A stretch of DNA of 32,420 nucleotides. It comes from a virus. This document shows positions 7,428 to 13,734 of this stretch, one piece after another (position 1 is the first letter of the stretch; every line of letters begins with the position of its first letter). The notes under the pieces were generated by a model that saw nothing but the letters and a program-made list of their open reading frames with translations, was not told the origin of the DNA and searched no databases. The position numbers were made by a program, and so were the translations under genes. Location of the stretch: the IMG/VR virus record IMGVR_UViG_3300022685_000023, positions 1 to 32,420 of that record; one strand, written 5' to 3'.

Positions 7428-7516
7428 ACATAACAAGTCGCTCAACCGGAGGACTGGTCAGGCTTCCGCTCGCAAGCTCGCTACAGCCTTCACAGCCGGT
7501 TAGCTAATCGTTATGC
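7428..7516 (+). other. Integron attC site (cassette 1)
   Basis: The ends pair as in attC: ACATAAC (R'', 7428-7434) with GTTATGC (R', 7510-7516), and GCTCAACCGG (L'', 7440-7449) with CCGGTTAGC (L', 7496-7504), leaving one unpaired base at 7443 of the kind that sets strand choice in folded attC. The central region (7450-7495) forms further stem-loops. The site lies about 100 bp after the Thg1 stop. Recombination would occur after G7510. Confidence 0.8.
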
Positions 7517-7523
7517 AGACAAC

Positions 7524-8366
7524 ATGAAAATAAATTTATATACAGATGCACCCAAACATAATTTGGCATTAATGAAAATATCAGCGTGGCATAAAGCGAA
7601 CGGCGATAGCGTTTTGTTTAATATGCCGATAATCCCCGCTGATTATCGGTATGCGTCTATTCTATTTGAAAAAAACAGGAATCGTTTTATTGCTGACGAA
7701 TATGGGGGGCCGGCATTTGACAATTCAGTGCTGCCTGCCGATATTGAAAAAATGGAGCCTGATTATAGCCTGACAGGGATTGATTACAGTTTAGGATATA
7801 CGTTCAGGCCGTGCTTTAATTCATGCGCGTTTTGCAAAGTGCCAAAAATGGATCATCCAGATTGCAAACATCATTCAATATGGGAATTTCATGATCCCAA
7901 ATTTAAAAAGATTTGCCTTTTGAACAACAACACATTTCAAGACTCGCAATGGCATAAAACATTTGAAGAAATATGGGACGCAGATTTAACCGTAATTGAT
8001 GAAAATGGATATGATCTCAGATTGATAGACGATAAAAAAGCCCATGCCCTGAAGAGAACTAAATTTCAGGGAAAACTGCATTTCGCATGGGATAGAATGC
8101 AAGACGAATCCATGATTATTGAGGGATTGAAAATCTTAAAAAAGCATAAAATAACAGGCTGCCGTGTATATGTTCTGATCGGATATGACTCAACTGAAAA
8201 ACAGGACTTACACAGATGCGATATTTTAAAGGGATACGGACAGGACCCGTACATCATGCCGTTTAGAGGAACGAAAAAAGAAAAACGATTCAAGCGTTTT
8301 ATAGATTCGTTCATGTGGCGCAAATACAAAACAATAACAGCAGCGTGGGAATATTACGCAGCCTAA
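7524..8366 (+). CDS. Radical SAM protein, unknown substrate
   Basis: 280 residues. Cys97, Cys101 and Cys104 (RPCFNSCAFCKVP) form the C-x3-C-x2-C cluster of radical SAM enzymes, which bind a 4Fe-4S cluster and cleave S-adenosylmethionine. The N-terminal part (NLALMKISAWHKANGDSV) resembles a mobile-element and phage subfamily with a Rossmann-like start before the radical SAM barrel. The substrate is unknown. The ATG lies 14 bp after an attC core with no strong ribosome site, and the stop is inside the next attC, which is the compact layout of an integron cassette. Confidence 0.8.
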   Translation: MKINLYTDAPKHNLALMKISAWHKANGDSVLFNMPIIPADYRYASILFEKNRNRFIADEYGGPAFDNSVLPADIEKMEPDYSLTGIDYSLGYTFRPCFNSCAFCKVPKMDHPDCKHHSIWEFHDPKFKKICLLNNNTFQDSQWHKTFEEIWDADLTVIDENGYDLRLIDDKKAHALKRTKFQGKLHFAWDRMQDESMIIEGLKILKKHKITGCRVYVLIGYDSTEKQDLHRCDILKGYGQDPYIMPFRGTKKEKRFKRFIDSFMWRKYKTITAAWEYYAA

Positions 8367-8440
8367 CCCGGCGCTAAACTCGGACGCAAAAGGGTTCCGT
8401 TACACTTCACCCTTTTGCGCCGGTTAGCTTAGCGTTATGC
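8361..8440 (+). other. Integron attC site (cassette 2)
   Basis: GCCTAAC (8361-8367) pairs with GTTATGC (8434-8440). GCTAAACTCGG pairs imperfectly with CCGGTTAGC, and the centre has a 10-bp stem CGCAAAAGGG/CCCTTTTGCG. The last 20 bp nearly repeat the end of the attC at 7428-7516. The site overlaps the radical SAM stop codon. With the first attC it delimits a 924-bp cassette (7511-8434). Confidence 0.8.
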
Positions 8441-8467
8441 CACCAACGTATTACAACGGAGGTTACA

Positions 8468-8917
8468 ATGAGATCAATTTTAATTCTTACAGCATTTCTT
8501 TTCATTGCTCAACCGGCCAGCGCCGATTTATATAAGTGGGTCGATGAAAACGGAGTAACCCATTATTCAAACACTCCGGTTTTAAAGAAATCCGATAAGC
8601 ATGTTGAAAAACATGAAGAATTTGGCGGGGAGCCAAGATATACTCCACCCCAAAAAGAAAACCGAAATGTAAAGTCAAAAAAGCTTACAAAGGCAAAATA
8701 TGATGCTATCCAGAATGGCATGTCATACGCTGATGTAGTAAGGATAATCGGATATGATGGTGAAAATTTGGCGACTAATCACTTGGAAGGCATTCCCGGT
8801 GTTATGAAAAGTGTTACAACAAAAATGTATTCATGGGAGAATTCGGACGGATCGAACATGAATGCTATGTTTCAAAACGATAGGCTGGTTAATAAGGCTC
8901 AGTATGGGCTTCGTTGA
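8468..8917 (+). CDS. Secreted DUF4124-type protein
   Basis: 149 residues with GGAGG just upstream. Residues 1-19 are a Sec signal peptide ending in ASA before Asp20. The DUF4124 motif follows at once (DLYKWVDENGVTHYSNTP, 20-37). The C-terminal half (KYDAIQNGMSYADVVRIIGY and a following MYSWENSDGSNMNAMF strand) resembles the small BamE/OmlA-like fold of SmpA-type proteins. It is expected in the periplasm or at the outer membrane. Such genes are common chromosomal and cassette cargo, not phage core genes. It starts 34 bp after an attC core, but no attC follows, so this third cassette has probably lost its end. Confidence 0.75.
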   Translation: MRSILILTAFLFIAQPASADLYKWVDENGVTHYSNTPVLKKSDKHVEKHEEFGGEPRYTPPQKENRNVKSKKLTKAKYDAIQNGMSYADVVRIIGYDGENLATNHLEGIPGVMKSVTTKMYSWENSDGSNMNAMFQNDRLVNKAQYGLR

Positions 8918-8943
8918 TTTTAAAACTTTACAACAACTTTTTA

Positions 8944-8972
8944 TTGACACAACCAAAAATAAACTATATCTT
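8944..8972 (+). promoter_or_regulatory. Sigma-70 promoter for a structured RNA
   Basis: TTGACA (8944-8949), a 17-bp spacer and TATCTT (8967-8972). The predicted start is near 8979, immediately before the first hairpin of the RNA and 26 bp after the upstream gene stop. No protein start follows for over 200 bp, so the promoter most likely makes the non-coding RNA. Confidence 0.6.
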
Positions 8973-8978
8973 TAGACA

Positions 8979-9137
8979 GTTTCAGGACGTTGAAGCGCTT
9001 AGGCAACGCGGAGTCCTGAGATTGTAACGACAACACAGATTATAAAGCGTTTTTATGAGAGGGTTTCCTTGGCCGCCACCTGGGAGACGGCTTTTTCTGT
9101 GTTGTAAGCCGTCCCCTCTCATAAGAACGCTTTTTTT
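8979..9137 (+). ncRNA. Pseudoknotted structured RNA with terminator
   Basis: Elements in order: a hairpin closed by TCAGGAC (8982-8988) and GTCCTGA (9013-9019) with inner GTTG/CAAC pairing; a single strand ACAACACAG (9030-9038); a 19-bp stem (9045-9063 with 9114-9132, one G-U pair) ending in seven T's; and inside that stem a hairpin GACGGCTT/AAGCCGTC (9086-9093, 9106-9113) whose loop contains CTGTGTTGT (9097-9105), a perfect 9-nt complement of the upstream single strand. This makes a pseudoknot locked into a terminator. About 160 nt, no match to an RNA family I know; could be an sRNA or an antitoxin-like RNA. Confidence 0.65.
9045..9137 (+). terminator. Long-stem rho-independent terminator
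   Basis: A 19-bp stem (9045-9063 and 9114-9132) followed by TTTTTTT (9131-9137). It ends transcription of the structured RNA and of anything reading through from the cassette genes. Its large loop holds the pseudoknot hairpin. Confidence 0.75.
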
Positions 9138-9190
9138 GTTTAGCAGCGTTGTTTTTTCAAAACGGTACGCTTTCAACCCAAAAATATATT

Positions 9191-9277
9191 ATGCAACCTG
9201 AGCAGACAATGAAAGCAAAAAAGTTAAATCCAAAGAAGGAGCGTCCCAACTCTCCACTTTGGTGGTGGCGCTGTTAA
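9191..9277 (+). CDS. Candidate Trp-rich leader peptide
   Basis: A 28-codon frame (or 22 codons from an inner ATG at 9209) that is Lys-rich and ends PNSPLWWWRC, with three consecutive Trp codons just before the stop. Trp runs at this place are the signature of trp-operon attenuator leaders. Structured RNA with competing stems follows, as for an attenuator. However, no ribosome site is evident and no trp gene is nearby. It may simply be part of the RNA. Confidence 0.3.
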   Translation: MQPEQTMKAKKLNPKKERPNSPLWWWRC

Positions 9278-9482
9278 ATCAGCGGATTCCCGCCGACACG
9301 CAACATGAGGCCGCATAGCTGCAAAAAACCTCTCGTTGTTCCGGCAGGCGGAAAAGTGCCGGACGAAAAGCAGGCTCGAATGCGTTAAAAATGAGCTTGT
9401 GGGTTTTTACCCAGGGATTGCCTGAGTATCGGGATGGGCCGTAGCAGCTGGCCTTGTGTTTGACTCTGCGGAGTTAGACCAC
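9241..9482 (+). ncRNA. Second structured RNA region
   Basis: No gene, but dense short stems: CGCTG/CAGCG (9269-9284), a long imperfect arm joining about 9288-9310 to 9329-9351, CCGGCA/TGCCGG (9341-9346, 9357-9362), TGGG/CCCA (9400-9413), GGCC/GGCC (9437-9453), and a 9-bp stem GTTTGACTC-TGCG-GAGTTAGAC (9458-9479). Some arms are mutually exclusive. G+C is well above the flanking DNA. It resembles no riboswitch, RNase P, tmRNA or intron core that I can identify. It ends about 55 bp before the gene at 9540, so it may be a 5' leader of that gene or a free RNA. Confidence 0.45.
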
Positions 9483-9539
9483 CCGAAAAAGGGGGAGAGA
9501 TGTGCCTAATGAAAATCTTAAAAAATTGAGGTTGTTAAT

Positions 9540-9758
9540 ATGAGAAAAGACGGAAAAGTTTTTGTGTCAAAAGAATCCGGAAAAAATGAAGTGCGGATTG
9601 AATATGATGGTTACTCATTAGTATTATTAACAGCGCATGACGATTTGCAATGGACAGGGTTCTCTTGTAATACATGGTTCTCTTGTAATGATGAATTGCT
9701 TAAACTGATTCGTGATTCGTTTGATGAATATTTTTCAAAAAACAAGACGGTTAGATAG
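9540..9758 (+). CDS. Hypothetical protein
   Basis: 72 residues, with a GAGG site upstream. Beta-rich N-terminus (VRIEYDGYSLVLLTAHDD) and a short repeat GFSCNTWFSCND. No known domain. It follows the structured RNA region and is 8 bp before the next small gene, with which it probably forms a two-gene unit. Confidence 0.6.
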   Translation: MRKDGKVFVSKESGKNEVRIEYDGYSLVLLTAHDDLQWTGFSCNTWFSCNDELLKLIRDSFDEYFSKNKTVR

Positions 9759-9766
9759 AGGAAAAG

Positions 9767-10009
9767 ATGAATAATAATTCTAAACTTGAAAAAACGCAGC
9801 TATATATCGTTAAACATGATGTGGATGGGGTAGAAGTCAAACACGCTATTTTAGCAGATCAAATCCAAGATGCTACTAAGGTTTCTTGCGCTTTGATGGA
9901 AGATGAAGTTGGTAATAATCATAAAAATTATGCCAAAGAAGGCAAGTACCTGAAAAGAGTTGAAATTATGTTGGTTATTGACGCTCGTAGGATTGATTAT
10001 CCGAGTTAA
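9767..10009 (+). CDS. Hypothetical protein
   Basis: 80 residues, AGAGGA ribosome site. Predicted beta-alpha-beta (TQLYIVKHDVDGVEVKHAIL, KRVEIMLVIDARRI). No family recognised. Its stop codon abuts the stop codon of the leftward gene (10009/10010) with no terminator between, so the two convergent transcripts would overlap. Confidence 0.6.
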   Translation: MNNNSKLEKTQLYIVKHDVDGVEVKHAILADQIQDATKVSCALMEDEVGNNHKNYAKEGKYLKRVEIMLVIDARRIDYPS

Positions 10010-10552
10010 TCACATGCCAAGCGATTTCAGGTGTGCTTGCCCGGCGCCTGAAACATTTTTTATTCCTCGTTTTTCCATCTTAGCCGCATGGAGAGCTTTC
10101 CTTTTTGCGTAGTTCAAATAGCTTATAGTTTGACGGATAGCTTTCGACACACCTAATGATTGCACAAAAATATCATTCACACCCTTGCCTGATGATCTCT
10201 TGTCTGAAAACTGAATCTTTGTACCCTGCATTTCAAGCTGCATTCTTGCCGCCGTTACAATGGTTGGCATCAATGTCAGTCCTATCAAAATCCACGCATC
10301 GTTACCCAACATATAATACTCATCATCAAGAGCTTCCCTTATCACATTAACTGACTTCCGTATGATCTCACACGGCCCCCTGGGGTCAATATCTCCGTCC
10401 GAAAGCGTGCATGCACCCGACTCCCTGTAAGCGCAATTCATCCCATCACATCTTGGGATAGGCGTGAATTCAACCCTTTTAGGACTTCCCCCGATATCTC
10501 CCCTTACGCTTATCACATCGCGTATTTGGCCTAAAACATCTAGTTCAGACAT
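10010..10552 (-). CDS. Cys-rich leftward protein, possibly TerS-like
   Basis: 180 residues. AGAGGAAATGT lies directly before the start. Cys35, 40, 48 and 61 (CDGMNC, AC, PC) make a likely metal site; the rest is helical, including a long ELD/ILIGLTLMPTIVTAARMQLE segment and a basic tail. Phage proteins with an N-terminal Cys cluster plus helices often sit at the packaging-gene position, and this gene lies next to the portal gene, so a small-terminase-like or regulatory role is possible. It is the only confident leftward gene between 28 and 32420, diverging from the portal gene across an operator region. Confidence 0.65.
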   Translation of the reverse strand: MSELDVLGQIRDVISVRGDIGGSPKRVEFTPIPRCDGMNCAYRESGACTLSDGDIDPRGPCEIIRKSVNVIREALDDEYYMLGNDAWILIGLTLMPTIVTAARMQLEMQGTKIQFSDKRSSGKGVNDIFVQSLGVSKAIRQTISYLNYAKRKALHAAKMEKRGIKNVSGAGQAHLKSLGM

Positions 10553-10592
10553 ACATTTCCTCTATAAAATATCAATTTAATTGTTTTTATTG

Positions 10593-10656
10593 TTGACATT
10601 ATTGCAAAATTGTGTATCACAATAGGTAATTTTTGGCAATAGTAATATTACTATTG
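10593..10656 (+). promoter_or_regulatory. Late promoter with two palindromic operators
   Basis: TTGACA (10593-10598), a 16-bp spacer and TATCAC (10615-10620) form a candidate promoter for the portal operon. ATTGTG-TAT-CACAAT (10609-10623) is a perfect inverted repeat over the -10 box. CAATAGTAATATTACTATTG (10637-10656) is a perfect 20-bp palindrome just downstream of the expected start. A repressor bound at either would block transcription. The second shares the half-site ATTACTA with the palindrome at the sigma-54 promoter (1748-1759). Confidence 0.6.
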
Positions 10657-10691
10657 TTCATATTACTTTTTTGAAAGGCAATAAATAAGTA

Positions 10692-12254
10692 ATGTTCAAT
10701 GCGATGTATAACGATGTCATGCGGATGGCGGATAGCCTGAGTGGGTCATTCAGAGACCCGGACGGCGCACCAATGAGCGGTGAAAACCTGATTGACGCCG
10801 TTGTTGGGATGTCAACAGGAGGTGACAATTCCTACGAGGCCCTTTATGAGGCGTGTTGGAAATCTTACAAATCAAGCCCTTTCGTACAGACAGCCGTCAA
10901 TGATTTTTGCGATTCCGTAACCGGTGATGGATTTGAAATAACATCATCAATACCGCGAATCAGAAAATTATTAAAATCTCATTACAGCGATTTCCGTAAT
11001 AAACTTTATTACAGATACCGACAATTTCTATTGCATTACCGAGTAACCGGTGAAAACTATACCTGCCTGACATTAAGCAGCGACGCTCCATTTGTTGAAG
11101 TCGATTACATTGACCCTATCACCGTTAAGAAAATCTACTTCCATCCAGATAAAACCCACATGCCTCTGTGGTATAAAATCAAAAAAAACGATGAGATTTT
11201 ATATGTACCGAGTATAAACCTTGCATACGCTCCTTCCCTAATAGATGACAAAAAAATAAAAACTCTAATCAACGAAAGCAAAATTGACAACAAATTTATA
11301 TTTTATGGCAACAAAAACGATCCTAAATTTAGTTCGTTGCGTGGCAACACAATGTTTATCGTTGATTGGGAAGGGGAATACATTACGGAGCGGCCGATAT
11401 CAAAGCTTAGAACCATAATCGCATGGAACAATCTTTATACAATGCTGAAGTTGATTGAGGTTGACCACAAACGATCAAACGCGGCCTACGTGTGGAGGGT
11501 CCGCCCTGAGACCCAAGAGGCGTTTGACTTTTTGGTAGGTTTGGACAAAGAAACGCTAAAAAAAATAGGGCTTATCGGACAAAAAACACCCGGTTCCACC
11601 GTTTTCGAGGTTCCAGGGTGCCGTCTTGACGCTGTCGGACCGGCGTTGCAACCAATTTCAGGCCAGGATTCAGATATCCTTGAGATGGTTGTTTCCGGTT
11701 TGAATACTCCATCTGATATCGTGACTGGTTCTTCTGACGGAACATTCGCTTCTGTAAAATCAACTCGCGCACCGCTGGTTGAAAGAATAAGGCATTTCCA
11801 AAATTGGCACATGATATTGACTAAATACGAGTTTTGGAAGCCTGTTTTGTTTTTGCATAGTGCTGCATATTCATTTCCAAAACAGTTCAAGACAAGCCGT
11901 GTGGTTGACTTCAAAAATAAAAAACCGGTTATTGGGCTTGTACCTAATGATCCTTGGGACTTGTTAGACTTTACATATCCTCAAAATGAGAATCAGGAAC
12001 GGGCCGGTCTTGTGTCTGAGGCTCTTGGCACTAAAAATGATGGTACGGTCCAATTTGGAATTTCTCGTAATACATCGGCGCGCAGATTTGGTGTTGGGAA
12101 TTATCACAATGAACGACTTAATCTTGCAACTGAGGACATGCTGTATCCTGACACTGGGCCGTCGCCAAATAGAGACGAATTGAACGTAGAATTAGGGAAA
12201 GGAAACGACGTTGGAGAAGGAAACGGAAACGAAGACGAAACAGCCAACGAATAA
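10692..12254 (+). CDS. Portal protein
   Basis: 520 residues. Not a close match to a named portal type, but the layout is typical: an N-terminal wing, a central segment with YRVTGENYTCLTLS and EVDYIDPITVKKIYFHPD, and a C-terminal stem region LNTPSDIVTGSSDGTFASVK-STRAP followed by a helix FQNWHMILTKYEFWKPVLF. The tail is acidic and low-complexity. Portal forms the dodecameric DNA channel at one capsid vertex. It is followed by the protease gene, whose TTG start lies inside its last codons. No large terminase gene precedes it, unlike most tailed phages. Confidence 0.8.
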   Translation: MFNAMYNDVMRMADSLSGSFRDPDGAPMSGENLIDAVVGMSTGGDNSYEALYEACWKSYKSSPFVQTAVNDFCDSVTGDGFEITSSIPRIRKLLKSHYSDFRNKLYYRYRQFLLHYRVTGENYTCLTLSSDAPFVEVDYIDPITVKKIYFHPDKTHMPLWYKIKKNDEILYVPSINLAYAPSLIDDKKIKTLINESKIDNKFIFYGNKNDPKFSSLRGNTMFIVDWEGEYITERPISKLRTIIAWNNLYTMLKLIEVDHKRSNAAYVWRVRPETQEAFDFLVGLDKETLKKIGLIGQKTPGSTVFEVPGCRLDAVGPALQPISGQDSDILEMVVSGLNTPSDIVTGSSDGTFASVKSTRAPLVERIRHFQNWHMILTKYEFWKPVLFLHSAAYSFPKQFKTSRVVDFKNKKPVIGLVPNDPWDLLDFTYPQNENQERAGLVSEALGTKNDGTVQFGISRNTSARRFGVGNYHNERLNLATEDMLYPDTGPSPNRDELNVELGKGNDVGEGNGNEDETANE

Positions 12255-13674
12255 TATAAACGTTGATGGCCAATACGTTAAAAATGCAATTTCACTTTTT
12301 CAACAGGTTCCGGTTTGGGCAATTGTCGCTCAATATGCGCCGGTTTCTCAATGGAATGTTTGGAATGGCAAAAGCCAACTGCTTTCTAACGTGGAATCAT
12401 TTGAGGGTGATTTTCTTGAGTTTGGGGATAAACGCGAACGCAAAATAACAAGAGATGGAATCGAGATATTAGAAGTCAATGGTGTTATGATGCGGGGTGT
12501 GGCCCCGTACATCGCGTGGCTTTACGACTTGGCAACAACTGATCGTATTCTCAAAGATTTTTCTATTGCGAATGAAGATGACAGCGTTAATGGGATAGTT
12601 TTGAAATTAGATACTCCCGGTGGTGATGCCCAGGGTTTGCACGATCAGAGCATCGTATTAGGAAATGCAAAAAAACCAGTCTTGGCTTATACCGACTCTC
12701 TTGTGGCCTCAGCCGGATACTATTGGGCGTCTGCCGCAACCGAAAGGTCGGCTTCCGTTGATGCCCTGGTTGGCGGGATTGGTTCTCTTTCAATCGTTGT
12801 TGACCAAACCGAAATGCTCGGAAAACTTGGAATCCGGTTGCACGAATTTACGACCGCGTCCATGAAAACAGCTTTTAGCGGTGAACTTGAGATGACAGAC
12901 GAGAAGGCCGAGTATATTCAGGGTATTGTCGAAAAATTCGGTGACATGTTTGTCAATGACGTTTCTAAAAATACCGGCATATCAAAAGAGAAAATCGTTT
13001 CGTTTGACGGTCGATGTTTTCTTGGTGAGGAAGCCTTGGATGCCGGTCTGGTTGATAGAATTGAAAATTGGGAACAAGCCCTTGAGCGTTTTTCAAGTGA
13101 GTGTTCCATAAAATCGAAAGGAATTGTGGTTATGGGAGCTAAAATTGATGAAAAGGATGAACAAAAAACACGCGATGCCGTCGCAAACGACGACCCGCCT
13201 ATCAAAAAACATGAGAGTGCAATCGCCTTTGTGAAGGAAACTGTGTTTGGCAAAAGCAGTGGCAGCAGGGTTATTGAGGCGTTGTCTGCTTCCGTTGACG
13301 CTTCTGGATTTGTTCTCGAAGACGGCTCTTTTGACGCCAGCGGGTATGCGGCCGCCTTGACTGAAATCCGCAACGGATTGGATGAGATTGTTGATGACGC
13401 CGTGACAAAAGCTGTCTCCGGAGCAGCATTGTCAATTATTAACGACGGTGACGAAAAACAAGTCGTTTTGAGCGTTGCCGGAAAACAATACCCTATTTCA
13501 TTGCCGAATGATTTTGTCGATACGCCCGAACCCAAAAAAGAGGCTGCCGGTAAAAAACAAAAAGACACTGCCGCCGCTTCTCAAACAGTTAGCGGTGTTG
13601 GTTCTGTTGTCGGTGACGGCAATGCCAGTGACGGCTATGATAAGGATTATATCAAACGTCTGAGAAATAATTAA
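12211..13674 (+). CDS. S49 (SppA-type) head protease with scaffold domain
   Basis: 487 residues from a TTG that overlaps the portal gene by 44 bp and has AAAGGA upstream. Residues about 85-290 are the S49 peptidase domain: LKLDTPGGDAQG (oxyanion loop), nucleophile Ser167 in DSLVASAGYYW, and likely general base Lys220 (TASMKTAFSG). Residues about 308-487 are low-complexity, charged and helical, as in scaffold domains, ending with a basic tail. This is the lambda gpC/Nu3 architecture: the protease processes prohead proteins and its C-terminal region is also made separately as scaffold. Confidence 0.85.
   Translation: MEKETETKTKQPTNNINVDGQYVKNAISLFQQVPVWAIVAQYAPVSQWNVWNGKSQLLSNVESFEGDFLEFGDKRERKITRDGIEILEVNGVMMRGVAPYIAWLYDLATTDRILKDFSIANEDDSVNGIVLKLDTPGGDAQGLHDQSIVLGNAKKPVLAYTDSLVASAGYYWASAATERSASVDALVGGIGSLSIVVDQTEMLGKLGIRLHEFTTASMKTAFSGELEMTDEKAEYIQGIVEKFGDMFVNDVSKNTGISKEKIVSFDGRCFLGEEALDAGLVDRIENWEQALERFSSECSIKSKGIVVMGAKIDEKDEQKTRDAVANDDPPIKKHESAIAFVKETVFGKSSGSRVIEALSASVDASGFVLEDGSFDASGYAAALTEIRNGLDEIVDDAVTKAVSGAALSIINDGDEKQVVLSVAGKQYPISLPNDFVDTPEPKKEAAGKKQKDTAAASQTVSGVGSVVGDGNASDGYDKDYIKRLRNN
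13132..13674 (+). CDS. Nested scaffold protein (internal start)
   Basis: An ATG at codon 308 of the protease gene is preceded by AAAGGA at 13117-13122, 9 bp upstream. Initiation there gives a 180-residue protein (MGAKIDEKDEQKT at the N-terminus) identical to the C-terminal scaffold region. This mirrors Nu3 inside lambda gene C. The internal start is inferred from the ribosome site and the domain border, not proven. Confidence 0.6.
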   Translation: MGAKIDEKDEQKTRDAVANDDPPIKKHESAIAFVKETVFGKSSGSRVIEALSASVDASGFVLEDGSFDASGYAAALTEIRNGLDEIVDDAVTKAVSGAALSIINDGDEKQVVLSVAGKQYPISLPNDFVDTPEPKKEAAGKKQKDTAAASQTVSGVGSVVGDGNASDGYDKDYIKRLRNN

Positions 13675-13734
13675 CCCAGGGGATCAAACGCACAATCTTG
13701 ATTTTTTGGTTATATAAAAAAGGAGATTAAAATT

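Noticed and set aside
7321-7503. 60-codon plus-strand frame after the Thg1-like gene
   Set aside because: It overlaps the attC stem-loops and the end of the Thg1 gene, has no ribosome site, and its translation is what folded attC DNA gives by chance.
6585-8917. Transposon origin for the cassette region
   Set aside because: No transposase, terminal inverted repeats or target duplications were seen; the attC architecture explains the boundaries better.
9241-9482. Group I/II intron, RNase P, tmRNA or a known riboswitch
   Set aside because: None of the core motifs of these RNAs that I know could be placed in the sequence; left as an unassigned structured region.
12918-13568. 216-codon minus-strand frame opposite the protease-scaffold gene
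   Set aside because: Antisense shadow with Ser/Ala-rich composition that mirrors the codons of the scaffold region.
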